From Pseudopedobacter sp965218985 (GTDB lineage: Bacteria > Bacteroidota > Bacteroidia > Sphingobacteriales > Sphingobacteriaceae), in the NCBI GenBank assembly GCA_965218985.1, contig CBDCMP010000007.1:1116001-1180000 (forward strand): 64,000 bases of DNA, given 5' to 3'. This document shows positions 54,692 to 64,000 of this stretch, piece after piece; position 1 is the first letter of the stretch, and the number at the start of each line of letters is the position of its first letter. The notes beneath the pieces were generated by a model that worked only from the letters and a program-made list of their open reading frames with translations, had not been told where the DNA came from and did not search any database. The position numbers and the translations under genes were made by a program.

Positions 54692-56287
54692 TTATTTTTT
54701 GTTCAAAATATCCTGAGGCACTACTCCTACTTTACTTGCCCATTTTAAAAACAGGTTCTCCATTTCTTTAACACGTTTGGGGTAAGTTTTTGTTAAATCA
54801 TTCAGTTCTGTTCTGTCATTTGCCAAATTGTAGAGTCTCCACTGATTTTCGGGGTGATTTGAAACAATTTTCCAATCGCCTTCAATTACCGCTTTGTTTC
54901 CTTCGTGTTCAAAGTATAGTGCTTTTTGTCCAGTCCACTTTTTATTCTGGAAGAGTAGTAAAAGAGACTTGCCGGTAGTTGGTATTATTTTATGTTTATC
55001 AAAAGTTTTAGGGTAATCTGCACCAGCGAGTGCTAAACAGGTACTCATGATATCAGTAATATGGGCATTCTGCCTGTTGAGTTGTGGCGAAATAAATTTT
55101 GGTCCGTAAGCAATAAACGGAGCGGCAGTTCCACCTTCATATTCCCAATGTTTAAAATACCTAAAGGGCGTATTGCTCAAATTTGCACCTTCAAAACCGT
55201 AAGCAGTAAAAGAATTTGGGTCGGATGCTGGTATTTTAGCCGCCGCTAAAGCTCTTTTTGAAAAACTAGGTCCCTCTATATTTTCATGACTTGCCCCGTT
55301 ATCCGAAAGGAACATAAAAACGGTATTTTTTTCTTCGCCCAAGGCTTTTAGTTTTGCCTTTAGTTTGCCTATATTTCTATCCATACAGGTAATCATGGCC
55401 GCATAAACCGCCATTTTATCATCCCAAGTTCGCTTTTCTGATAAGCTCAAGCTTTTCCAAGCAGGCACATTTGGATCTCTGGGCGATAGTTTTTCATCTT
55501 TATTGATAATGCCTAATTGTTTTTGTTTCTCAAAACGCTGCTCACGCAAAACATCCCAACCTGCCATAAATTTACCTTTGTATTTTGCTATATCCGCAGG
55601 TAAAGCTTGTAAAGGCCAATGTGGTGCTTGATAAGCTAAATAAAGAAAAAATGGTTTCCCAGGCTTTCTGTCTTCCTCAATAAATTTAATGGCAAAATCT
55701 GTGTAGGCATTGGTAGAATAATAATTTTCGCCAGTTTGGTAAGGTTCGTTATCTAACGCAATAGTAAGCGTTTGATTTGGCCGATAAGGCGTATTACCGA
55801 AATAACCGTTTGCCCCATCTATTAAACCAAAATAACGATCAAAACCGCGTTGCCTTGGCCAATGTTCCTTTGCCTGCCCCACATGCCATTTGCCCGCCAT
55901 AAATGTAGAATATCCGTTCAATTTTAGTGCTTCAGCAATGGTTACAGAATTTTCAGTAAGGTATGCTTGGTATGCTGGAAAAGGTTTTGGACTCATCATT
56001 CCGGCAACACCCGCTTGGTGCTGATACAAACCTGTCAATAAAGAAGCTCTGGTAGGGCAACAGCGTGATGCATTATAAAAATGGGTCATTTTTAAACCCT
56101 TTTCAGCCATTTCATCCAAAACTGGGGTTTGAATCTGCGACCCAAAACAACCTAAATCGGAATAACCCATATCGTCTGCCAATATTAAAACAATGTTAGG
56201 TTTCTTGTGCTGCGCTTGTGAAGCACTTATTTTACAAATAAGCGTAAGCATTAATAAAAAGCAAGTACCTATATAGGTGTTTTTCAT
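54692..56287 (-). CDS. S1 family arylsulfatase, extracytoplasmic
   Basis: A 531-residue sulfatase with a signal peptide (ending SASQAQ, ~26). Metal-binding IVLILADDMGYSDLG and formylglycine motif C-C-P-T-R (76-80) are present, followed by ASLLTGLYQHQAG. KWHVGQAKEHWPRQRGFD and FMFLSDNGASHE supply further active-site residues. It is a close relative of the sulfatase at 43030-44595 and probably attacks a related sulfate position or linkage. It starts 2 bases after the stop of the next sulfatase gene, so the two are co-transcribed. The sulfate position cannot be told from sequence. Confidence 0.94.
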   Translation of the reverse strand: MKNTYIGTCFLLMLTLICKISASQAQHKKPNIVLILADDMGYSDLGCFGSQIQTPVLDEMAEKGLKMTHFYNASRCCPTRASLLTGLYQHQAGVAGMMSPKPFPAYQAYLTENSVTIAEALKLNGYSTFMAGKWHVGQAKEHWPRQRGFDRYFGLIDGANGYFGNTPYRPNQTLTIALDNEPYQTGENYYSTNAYTDFAIKFIEEDRKPGKPFFLYLAYQAPHWPLQALPADIAKYKGKFMAGWDVLREQRFEKQKQLGIINKDEKLSPRDPNVPAWKSLSLSEKRTWDDKMAVYAAMITCMDRNIGKLKAKLKALGEEKNTVFMFLSDNGASHENIEGPSFSKRALAAAKIPASDPNSFTAYGFEGANLSNTPFRYFKHWEYEGGTAAPFIAYGPKFISPQLNRQNAHITDIMSTCLALAGADYPKTFDKHKIIPTTGKSLLLLFQNKKWTGQKALYFEHEGNKAVIEGDWKIVSNHPENQWRLYNLANDRTELNDLTKTYPKRVKEMENLFLKWASKVGVVPQDILNKK

Positions 56288-56289
56288 CT

Positions 56290-57651
56290 TTATTTTTTTA
56301 AAGGCTTTCCGGTAATTCGATCAGTTTTATCAGCAGGAACGTGGTCTGTAATTGCAACATCATGGGTTTTATCTTGCCATTTTTTTAGTTTTTTTAACAG
56401 ATGCTGTTTGATATGCTTATAGTTTTTATCCCCTGCGAGGTTATTAATTTCATCCGGGTCATTTTTAATATCGTAAAGCTCTACTTTAAACCTAGGCTTT
56501 TCAAAAATCCGTTTCTGTAATAGTGATAATTTTTCGGTATTTTTTAAATCATACAAACTTTGCCAGCTCGGACTACTTGAAATATCGCTTGGCGCACCAA
56601 AAGGCTGGTCATCATAGCCATTGGTAATTAGCTTGTATTGTAACGTTCTGATGCTCCGCATATGCTCATCAATGCCATGCCAGTTTCTTTCGCTAAATAC
56701 ATACTTATTTATCTTTTTGTCTTTTCCCTTAATAATAGGGATTAAACTTTTACCGAGCATTGCCGATGGAACGCTAATATTTGCAAGTTTTAAAACCGTT
56801 GGCGCAATATCAATGGCACTAATCAGTCTATCAGAAACACTGTTTGTTTTTACAACGTTTTTCCAGTTGACAATAAAAGGGGTTCCAATGCCTGTATCAT
56901 AAACAGTGCCCTTTGCAGCAGGAAACGGAGAACCGTTATCGCTCAAAAAAACAATTAAGGTATTGTCTCTTAAACCTCGTTTTTCTAACTCGTTAATGTA
57001 AAACCCCACCTCGTCATCCATTCTTTGGATTTCGCTATAATAATTTGCTAAATCCTGACGGGTAGCTGCATCATCAACCAAATATGGAGGCACTATTACT
57101 TTAGCAGGATCAAACGGGTTTTTGTAATCTTTTTTATTGTAGGGGCGGTGCGGATCATGAAAACCAACCCACATAAAAAATGGTTTTTCTTCGGCTTTAT
57201 CTAAGAATGCAGGAAATGCTTCCAACTTATTGCTGTACCAATCAAATTGCTTTCCGGCATCTGCGCCGTAATGTGTTTTAAACATACTGCCACTGTAATA
57301 GCCTTTTTCCTTTAAAAAAGATGGAAGTATTTTTATCCCTGTTGGCAAAGGCACATGCATATCTTCGGTTTGTACCGAGTGCGCATATTGTCCGGTTAAA
57401 ATACTGGTACGCGATGGACTACAAGACGATGTGGTTAAAAAAGCGTTATTAAATTTAATACCTGTTTGGGCAAGTTTATCGATATTGGGCGTATGGATTG
57501 GGCTTCCGTAGCATCCAAAATCTTTCCAACCGGCATCATCTGCCAATAAAATTAAAACATTTGGGTACGATTTAGCCTCTTTTACCGATTGAGCAAAAAG
57601 CGGTTGACTCGCTAAATAAAATAAAACAGAAATGCAGGTGATAAATTTCAT
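56290..57651 (-). CDS. S1 family sulfatase, heparan N-sulfatase-like branch
   Basis: A 453-residue sulfatase with a signal peptide (ending PLFAQ, ~21). Metal-binding NVLILLADDAGWKDFG is followed by the formylglycine motif C-S-P-S-R (77-81). MWVGFHDPHRPY and LIVFLSDNGSPFPAAKG are typical of the sulfamidase/iduronate-sulfatase-like branch rather than the arylsulfatase-A-like branch of the other two, so it probably takes a different sulfate group. It lies 12 bases downstream of the frameshifted toroid gene and 2 bases upstream of another sulfatase gene. Confidence 0.93.
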   Translation of the reverse strand: MKFITCISVLFYLASQPLFAQSVKEAKSYPNVLILLADDAGWKDFGCYGSPIHTPNIDKLAQTGIKFNNAFLTTSSCSPSRTSILTGQYAHSVQTEDMHVPLPTGIKILPSFLKEKGYYSGSMFKTHYGADAGKQFDWYSNKLEAFPAFLDKAEEKPFFMWVGFHDPHRPYNKKDYKNPFDPAKVIVPPYLVDDAATRQDLANYYSEIQRMDDEVGFYINELEKRGLRDNTLIVFLSDNGSPFPAAKGTVYDTGIGTPFIVNWKNVVKTNSVSDRLISAIDIAPTVLKLANISVPSAMLGKSLIPIIKGKDKKINKYVFSERNWHGIDEHMRSIRTLQYKLITNGYDDQPFGAPSDISSSPSWQSLYDLKNTEKLSLLQKRIFEKPRFKVELYDIKNDPDEINNLAGDKNYKHIKQHLLKKLKKWQDKTHDVAITDHVPADKTDRITGKPLKK

Positions 57652-57663
57652 TAAAATTAAAAA

Positions 57664-60281
57664 TTATTTGGTCAAAACAATAGTAGTTAAACCGTAGCCA
57701 CTTAATGCTGTAAATAAAGCACCTTGCTTTTCAGATTTTTGCACTGATTTACCGTTACTAATAAGTTCTACATTTTTGTATCTGGCTAAAGCCTTATCCC
57801 ATTTAAGTTCCGTTTTTGCAGTTTTCCCTTCATCGTTTAACAAAAACACAAATATTTTATCGTTTTTAACTGATCTGGCCGCAATGTATTCTATCTGTGG
57901 ATTATCACAAGTCAACAAGTTTTCAGACGAGATAAGCATTGCGTTCTTCGCCAAAGACTTTCCCAGCAGCAAAACCATAGGTTTGATGGGGGCCTACTTT
58001 TGGAGTGATGTAACCTCTTGGAAAAATAATTTTGATCTTGCAGATCGCATCTTAATTTCGGACATTAGGTAATCATAAATCCAACCGACTTGCCACCAAG
58101 CATGGTGCGGAAACGGACCTGGCCCTTTATTCTGCTGGTTCCAGTAATAAGAAGCTACTGATGTTTCTGGAGATAAAAAAGCATCGCGACCTATTGCCGC
58201 CGCTCTTGCCATATCTAAAAACAATTGTTCTTTGGTCAGTTCATACATCCGTACAAACATTCCGGCATGGCTACATAAAGTAATTGGCCCCGAATTATTT
58301 GCTGAGCCTAAAATACCGCCATGTTCAAAACTTAAACCTGCCTGTGCAATTTCCCAATCCTCGCGTTCAATACCTCGTACGGTTTTCTTTTGTGTATCGG
58401 CAATTGGGTGGGTATAAATAGAAGCAGTATAAATTTTTGCTGTTGTAATTGCTGCGTTTTTGTAGTTGTTATTGCCTGTGATATCGTAGAGTTCTAATAA
58501 AGCCTGTGCAGCTTGGGCAGTTGCAAAATCAGTTTCGTAACGCATATCGCCACAAACGCCTAAAAAGCTTCCTGTTTCAACGGCGTTTTTACCAACCAGT
58601 CTGCACCTTTTATTGCTCCATCTAAATATTTACGGTCTTTGGTTACCTGAAAAGCCACCAATAATCCGTAAAACGTGGGTCGCAAATCTTTTACATCCTT
58701 AAAAACTTCCTGCTTGGTTTCATGGTCATAAGCTACCGCCCAACTGCCGTCTTTTAATTGCCAGTTCAGTAATAAATCTGCACTGGTTTTTATTCTTTCT
58801 TTCAGCAGGTTGTTATTTGGCGTAAACAGCAGAATGTTCGCCATATCCGCAATAGAATAATAGGTAACACCAATTGGCTCCATGATAGAACCGAACTCTT
58901 CTACCCATTTATTTGATTTGTAAAGGTAATATTGCCCTTTTACTGCTCCTTTAAAAAAGCCGTCTTCCGTTTGTTGCTGTGCCAGCTTAAAGTTTAAGGC
59001 ATAAGGCAAGCGACCTTCTGTTATTGCGGTGTCTTTGGTAAAAGCGCCCATCATCCACATTGCGCCATAATCCGAATTTTTAATGGCATCTTTTGACGAA
59101 CCTATAACCGCTCCTAAATAAGCTTGTGCGCCAATATTTGTTCCGTTATAATCATCAACCTTCCATAATGAAGTGGCTGGTTTTACTACATATTCATGAA
59201 TTTTTGTAACCCTTTCTGTTAAAGATTGAGTGTTTTTCCTTAAATCTAAGGCCTTTTTGAAATCATAAACATCATAAATAGCGTGGTTCAATGTTTTAAA
59301 CCAATCATCGGTGCTTAAAGAATATCTAAAATTATAATTGATGGTTTCTCCTTTTTTCAGTTCTGATTTTGGCTCGCCTAAAACTGGATAATACAAAGTT
59401 GGGCTAAACTCGCAAAACCGGTTCATGTGCGATAAACCGATGTTCCATTTTTGATGCGTGTTCTGGTCTTTTTCCCAAGGATCTCTGGCTAAACCTGGAG
59501 CTGGGATAACCGCCAAAGTAAAGCCGTCTGTGGAGGTAATCATCGGGCTTAAAGTACTGGCCGCTCTCTCCCTGTAAATAACTGGTAGGTTTGGAATACC
59601 ATGTCCGTAACCATAAGCCGCTACCACATCTCTGCTCACTTTGTTCCCTTGAAAGTAACCCGGAACGGTAACCCATTTCAGATTTTTTTCTTTTACCGTA
59701 GTTAGCGTTGGGCTTGCCATAGAGAAATAACCGTCTTTAGTTACTTCCAGCTGTTGCGTAACCATTACATCTGTAGGGAAATCTGGGTTTAAGCTCCAAG
59801 TGGTGGTTACTGTACCTACAGAAAGAGTTTGTTTGAAAACGATTTTATCGCCTTGCTTTTCGGCCGTTTCCGGGTAAAATTGAAAGGCTTCGCCAGCAGT
59901 GTTTAAAGCTACGGCTGTGGTACTTTGATCCCACTTCTTTTTTAACTGACTTTGGTATAGCTTCTCTGGAAACTCTACACCAGTGTTTGTTTTAAATATT
60001 CTATCTGGCTTATCTGAAGGTTTCTGAGCCGAATAGATTAATGTACTTGCGCCAGAAGAATTTTTGATTTTATCCCAATTGGCACCGTTGTTCAATTTAA
60101 GTGTACTGATTTTCCATCCCTTGCTACTTTTTTTCCAGCTGATGCTGATATTTTGATTGGCTAGCGTTAACTCATCAGAAGAAAAAGCCATGAAAGAACT
60201 GCTTAAAACGAGAAACAAGCAACAGAAAAATGCTTTATACATTGGGCTGATTTTTAAAATATGATATAAGTGGTCAAACAA
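57664..60281 (-). pseudogene. Frameshifted gene for a secreted (alpha/alpha)-toroid protein
   Basis: Three adjacent frames are pieces of one protein of ~865 residues. Piece 1 (60281-58560; real start probably ATG at 60242) has a signal peptide, a beta-rich N-terminal domain, then toroid helices up to LVKTPLKQEAF. One missing T in the T-run at 58563-58567 would restore FLGVCGDMRYETDFATA across the break into piece 2 (58545-57994). Inside piece 2, near 58022-58033, the frame slips again: the correct phase reads FPRGYITPKVGPHQTYGFAA and KVFGEERNAYLV. A third indel near 57925-57935 returns to the phase of piece 3 (to 57664), which has a beta-sandwich-like end. The domain plan recalls toroid lyases and glycosidases, but no named family is recognised. 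It is first in a unit with two sulfatase genes. Confidence 0.8.
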
Positions 60282-60489
60282 TCCTGCAATTTAGGGCTTG
60301 TATGTAGAATTATGTGAACAGAAATTCTAAAATACTGATACTTTTTTACCAAACACCGTGTCCACCTACCAATGCAAGTATTTTACTCAGATAAACTGTT
60401 ATAACCGCAACCTTTCTTTTTCTTCGGCTCGATCTGTTGACCGTTAGTTTTCGGTAAAATAGTTTCGTGATTCAATAAAATACAATTAC

Positions 60490-60517
60490 TTGTCTGAAAT
60501 TCAATCAATTAAATTTG
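60490..60517 (+). promoter_or_regulatory. Candidate promoter of the fifth SusC/SusD pair
   Basis: TTG (60490-60492) and, 17 bases later, TAAATTTG (60510-60517) followed by C fit the Bacteroidota -33/-7 pattern. The -7 box overlaps an upstream in-frame ATG at 60515, which supports translation from the ATG at 60557. Confidence 0.5.
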
Positions 60518-60556
60518 CTTTATCAGACCCATAATTTATCATCTAAAACTTTATTC

Positions 60557-63500
60557 ATGATTCCAAAAAAAATTTGTGCATTTATTTTCACGTTTCTTTG
60601 CCTCAACATTTGTTTGAGCAAAGAAACTTACGCTAGTTACTCCGCCAACTATAAAACCGCAGAAAAACCTATAAAAGGGGTGGTAAAAAATAAGATAGGC
60701 GAAACATTGATCGGTGTTAGCGTTAAAATCAAGAACAGCAGTAAGGGAACACAAACAGATGTTAATGGAAGTTTTGCGTTAATGGCAAACCCTAATGATG
60801 TATTGGAGTTTAGCTATATCGGTTACATTACCCAACAAGTAACCGTAAGCAATTCAAACTTTTACACCATTACCTTAGCAGAAAACAGTAACGCACTAAA
60901 CGAAGTTGTGGTAACTGCTTTAGGTATTGAAAAAGGGAAAGCGGGATTAACCTATGCTACACAAACCGTAAAAAGTGATGAACTAAACCGAGTAAAAGAC
61001 CCCAACTTGATGAATGCCATTGCCGGGAAAACGGCAGGCGTGGTGATCACAAAAGGAAATGGCGGGCCAGGAGCATCAGCAAAAGTACTTATCCGAGGTA
61101 ACAAGTCAATCACAGGAAACAACCAACCGCTTTATGTTATTGACGGTATCCCGATGAATGTAAGTGCAAACGGTGCTCAGGGAAGTTCGCTATCTAGTTT
61201 TGATGGGGCTAGAGATGGCGGTGACAATATATCCAACCTAAATCCGGAGGATATAGAAAGTATCAGTGTTTTAAAAGGAGCTTCGGCTGCGGCGCTATAT
61301 GGGGGCAATGCCGCCAACGGTGTAATATTAATTACCACTAAAAAAGGCAAAAAAGGCGTTACTAATGTTGACTTTTCGAGCAACATAACCTTTGAAAACC
61401 CAATATCCTTGCCTGAAAAACAAACTAGCTACGGCCAAGGATATGGAGGTGTAGCCAATACCAATGTAAATGATGACTGGGGACCGCTTATTACCAATGG
61501 AAGCGATGCTTATTTAAAAGACTTTTTTAACACCGGTAAAACCTATATCAACAATATAGCGGTAAGTACAGGGACAGATAAAGGTCAGATATACCTTTCC
61601 TATGCAAACACCAATGCAACAGGAATTGCACCCAATAATTTGTACGACAGGCACAACTTTAACGTACGTGGTACTACTCAACTTTTTAACAACAAATTAT
61701 CGCTTGACGGGTCTATCAACTATGTAAACCAAACATCAAAAAACAGGCCTTGGGCAGGTAATTTTTTTAACCCCATTTTTAGTTTGTACCTTTTCCCTAA
61801 TGGCGATGACTTCAATGAATACGCAGGAGACAATTTTGAAGTTTACAATGCTACCAGAAACTTAAAACTTCAGAATTGGCCATATCTAAAAAACGAAGCC
61901 AGCTCGAACCAAAACCCTTACTGGATACAGAACAGAAATCTACATACCGAAAAAAGAGATAGAAATATTTACTCATTATCTACCAACTATAAAATCAACG
62001 ATTGGTTAGATATTAAAGCCAGAGGAACGCTTGACAAAATATTGGATGATTATGAAATTGACAACTATGCTGGCACAGATCCGCTTATGGTGGGTATTAA
62101 TGGTGGATACAGGAAAAATATAACGCAGACAGATCAGTTTTACTCCGATCTTTTATTGACGGGGACAAAAACTTTTAACAATTTTAACGTTAACGCCACT
62201 ATAGGCGCAAGCAATACCAGCAATACTTATTATGACAATGACATTGGTACATCTGGTGCGAACAACACTTTGCTATTTGCCAATGTTTTTTCGACACAAA
62301 ATTTAGTTGCTCCGTTTAACGCAGAGGAAAGCTTACGTAAAACCCTATCCCAAGCTGTTTTTGCAACAGCCACCTTAGGTTTTAAAGAAACGCTATTTTT
62401 GGATCTTACCGGCAGAAACGAATGGAGTTCTACCGTGGACGATTCTTTCTTTTACCCTTCCGCAGGTTTATCGTACGTTTTTACCAATACCTTTAAAAAT
62501 ACAGGAGCTTTATCATTTGGTAAAGTGAGGGGTTCTTATGCCGAAGTAGGTAACGCCTTAAAATTCGGTGTTAACAATCCTTTCCCTGCAAGAAACATTA
62601 ACAACGGCGCAGCCACCCCCGTTGGTTCAAAAGCGTTGACTAAACTACTTCCGGAAAGAACCCGTTCTTATGAGTTCGGTTCCGATTTAGCCTTTTTTAG
62701 TAATGCGATAAATGTAGGTTTTACTTATTATAACGCTACAACTTATGATCAGGTATTTAGCATTCTTGCGCCTCCGGGGTCTGGTGTGGTAAATTATATC
62801 ATCAATGGAGGAACTATTAGAAATATCGGTTATGAGGGTACTATTTCGGTTAACAAAAAGTTCAATAACTTAAAATGGATTTCTTCTGTAAACTTCTCTC
62901 ACAATGATAACAAAATTTTAGAGCTAAGCAATCTTTTAAACTCCGAGTATTTTGTGTTAACGCAAACCAATCAAACACGTATGGTGCAACTGTTACTTGC
63001 CAGACCGGGTATTTCTAACCTAGGCGGCAAAGAATATGGTTCGTACGGAGATATTTTTGGAAAAACCTACGTTAGAGATGCCGATGGGAATTTAACTTAC
63101 GACACAAATGGCTTACCTATCATCTCGGCCAATCCAGATCAATACGTAGGAAATGCTAACCCTGATTTTCTTTTAGGTTTCAATAATCAGTTTAGCTACA
63201 AAAAGTTTTCATTCTCGTTTTTAATCGACAGCCGTTTTGGGGGCGATATTGTTTCGCAGTCTCAGCAATGGCTTGATTTTAAAGGACAATCTGTAAGATC
63301 TGCCGAAGCTAGGGATGCTGGAGGTGTGGTATTAAACGGAAAAACTATTCCGGCAGAAGCCTATTACAATTTTATCTCTGGCAAAGGTGATGCTGCCGCA
63401 GCGGTAGAAGAGTATATTTATAACGCTAGCAATGTAAGACTTAGAGAAATTGCTTTAGGCTACACCTTACCATCTTTCACAAAAGGAATTAAAAACCTCA

Positions 63501-63658
63501 ACCTTTCTTTGGTTGCCAGAAATGTGGCTTTTTTCTATAAAGACGCTCCTTTTGACCCCGAGGTTAGCATCAGTACCAACAACAGCCTCCAAGGGATGGA
63601 GGGCTTTGCTTTACCGGCGACCAGAAGCATTGGATTATCCTTAAAGGCTAATTTTTAA
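60557..63658 (+). CDS. SusC-like TonB-dependent transporter (fifth SusC, divergent)
   Basis: An outer-membrane importer of 1033 residues from the ATG at 60557. That start gives a proper signal peptide (MIPKKICAFIFTFLCL, ending TYAS), whereas the ATG at 60515 adds 14 residues and overlaps a candidate promoter. It has a carboxypeptidase-D-like domain (IKGVVKNKIGETLIGVSVKI), the element VVVTALGIEKGKAGLTY, and a plug with VLKGASAAALYGGNAANGV. The barrel ends IGLSLKANF. The A-L-G-I element and longer plug place it in a different SusC subgroup from the four minus-strand proteins. Its SusD partner starts 18 bases downstream. It is divergent from the toroid/sulfatase operon. Confidence 0.95.
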   Translation: MIPKKICAFIFTFLCLNICLSKETYASYSANYKTAEKPIKGVVKNKIGETLIGVSVKIKNSSKGTQTDVNGSFALMANPNDVLEFSYIGYITQQVTVSNSNFYTITLAENSNALNEVVVTALGIEKGKAGLTYATQTVKSDELNRVKDPNLMNAIAGKTAGVVITKGNGGPGASAKVLIRGNKSITGNNQPLYVIDGIPMNVSANGAQGSSLSSFDGARDGGDNISNLNPEDIESISVLKGASAAALYGGNAANGVILITTKKGKKGVTNVDFSSNITFENPISLPEKQTSYGQGYGGVANTNVNDDWGPLITNGSDAYLKDFFNTGKTYINNIAVSTGTDKGQIYLSYANTNATGIAPNNLYDRHNFNVRGTTQLFNNKLSLDGSINYVNQTSKNRPWAGNFFNPIFSLYLFPNGDDFNEYAGDNFEVYNATRNLKLQNWPYLKNEASSNQNPYWIQNRNLHTEKRDRNIYSLSTNYKINDWLDIKARGTLDKILDDYEIDNYAGTDPLMVGINGGYRKNITQTDQFYSDLLLTGTKTFNNFNVNATIGASNTSNTYYDNDIGTSGANNTLLFANVFSTQNLVAPFNAEESLRKTLSQAVFATATLGFKETLFLDLTGRNEWSSTVDDSFFYPSAGLSYVFTNTFKNTGALSFGKVRGSYAEVGNALKFGVNNPFPARNINNGAATPVGSKALTKLLPERTRSYEFGSDLAFFSNAINVGFTYYNATTYDQVFSILAPPGSGVVNYIINGGTIRNIGYEGTISVNKKFNNLKWISSVNFSHNDNKILELSNLLNSEYFVLTQTNQTRMVQLLLARPGISNLGGKEYGSYGDIFGKTYVRDADGNLTYDTNGLPIISANPDQYVGNANPDFLLGFNNQFSYKKFSFSFLIDSRFGGDIVSQSQQWLDFKGQSVRSAEARDAGGVVLNGKTIPAEAYYNFISGKGDAAAAVEEYIYNASNVRLREIALGYTLPSFTKGIKNLNLSLVARNVAFFYKDAPFDPEVSISTNNSLQGMEGFALPATRSIGLSLKANF

Positions 63659-63676
63659 CATTTAAAAAGCAAAATT

Positions 63677-64000
63677 ATGAAATACAGAAAATATATAGCA
63701 AGTATTGCGGTACTGTTAATGGCAACAGCAGCTTGCACAGATAAAATGGACGGCTTAAATGTTGACAAAAAATGGCTATCGAACGATGACGCACAAATTG
63801 ATTATGCAGAAGGTGGCATCCTAATACCGGGTATGCTGAACAAAATTGTACTCACTACAACAGGTTTACAAACTGGACAAAACTTGCTGGCCGATTCTTA
63901 CGCCGGGTATTTAGAACCACCTACTCCGTTTAGAAACAATTCCAACACACAAACCTATGATATGGTAGCCAACTGGATGAATGCTGCCTATAAAGGAAGT
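63677..64000 (+). CDS. SusD-family lipoprotein, N-terminal part (runs past window end)
   Basis: 108 codons are visible from the ATG at 63677 and remain open at the window edge. A lipobox places the lipid cysteine at residue 20 (LMATAACTDK). The mature start (LSNDDAQIDYAEGGILIPGM) and SYAGYLEPPTPFRNN fit the SusD-like group usually paired with A-L-G-I type SusC proteins, such as the one ending 18 bases upstream. No function beyond glycan binding at the surface can be deduced from this fragment. Confidence 0.85.
   Translation, partial: MKYRKYIASIAVLLMATAACTDKMDGLNVDKKWLSNDDAQIDYAEGGILIPGMLNKIVLTTTGLQTGQNLLADSYAGYLEPPTPFRNNSNTQTYDMVANWMNAAYKGS

Noticed and set aside
57664..57978. Independent 104-residue gene
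   Set aside because: It is the C-terminal end of the frameshifted toroid protein; its first residues are out-of-phase reading of a segment that makes sense in another frame.
1..64000. CRISPR arrays, tRNA or rRNA genes, insertion sequences, phage genes
   Set aside because: No regularly spaced repeats, cloverleaf-forming stretches, rRNA-like blocks, transposase or integrase motifs were seen on either strand.

Overview
The window looks like chromosomal DNA from a Bacteroidota member, most likely family Sphingobacteriaceae (Pedobacter-like). The evidence is the low GC content, five SusC genes each followed by a SusD lipoprotein gene, three S1 sulfatases, two C-terminal type IX secretion (T9SS) sorting domains, and candidate promoters of the Bacteroidota -7 type (TAnnTTTG). 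No rRNA, tRNA, phage, transposase or CRISPR array is visible. The organism assignment is inference from gene content.

Layout. 1-3.9 kb: tail of a secreted protein gene, L-fucose isomerase, a small membrane protein and a FucP-type fucose permease. 4.5-13.6 kb: a 1330-residue secreted beta-helix/CBM3 protein, a degraded paralogue of it, and a pair of lipoprotein genes (FG-GAP/UnbV and beta-propeller). 13.7-27.4 kb, minus strand: a polysaccharide utilisation locus (PUL 1) with a GH105 hydrolase, two tandem SusC/SusD pairs and a beta-helix gene split by an in-frame TGA. 27.6-30.9 kb: a secreted nucleoside hydrolase, a GRP/DMT-type permease and a ribokinase. 30.9-40.6 kb: a catabolic cluster with a ceramidase-fold hydrolase, M19 dipeptidase, two 3-hydroxyacyl-CoA-dehydrogenase-like proteins, a class III aminotransferase, an MFS permease and RidA, divergent from an AraC regulator and a D-serine dehydratase/D-threonine aldolase-type enzyme. 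40.8-64 kb: PUL 2 with a GH3 glycosidase, three sulfatases, two tandem SusC/SusD pairs, a frameshifted toroid protein gene, and a divergent fifth SusC/SusD pair that runs off the window.

How the genes fit together. SusC/SusD pairs bind and import oligosaccharides across the outer membrane. The sulfatases, GH3 and GH105 point to sulfated, uronate-containing glycans, and the fucose genes point to L-fucose as one product. Both PULs pair a canonical SusC with a second variant SusC that has an 'IPYG' segment in place of the usual V-V-x-G-[YF]-G element. The 31-40 kb cluster looks like a pathway for an imported amide- or peptide-linked hydroxy-amino compound. It is the best candidate for an undescribed system, because its parts are recognisable but do not add up to a textbook pathway.

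Three secreted-protein genes are broken: an internal deletion at about 9.3 kb, a nonsense TGA at 15.5 kb and three frameshifts at 57.9-58.6 kb. Either these loci are decaying or the assembly has local errors. A ~140-bp repeat occurs in inverted orientation at 2.4 and 28.8 kb.
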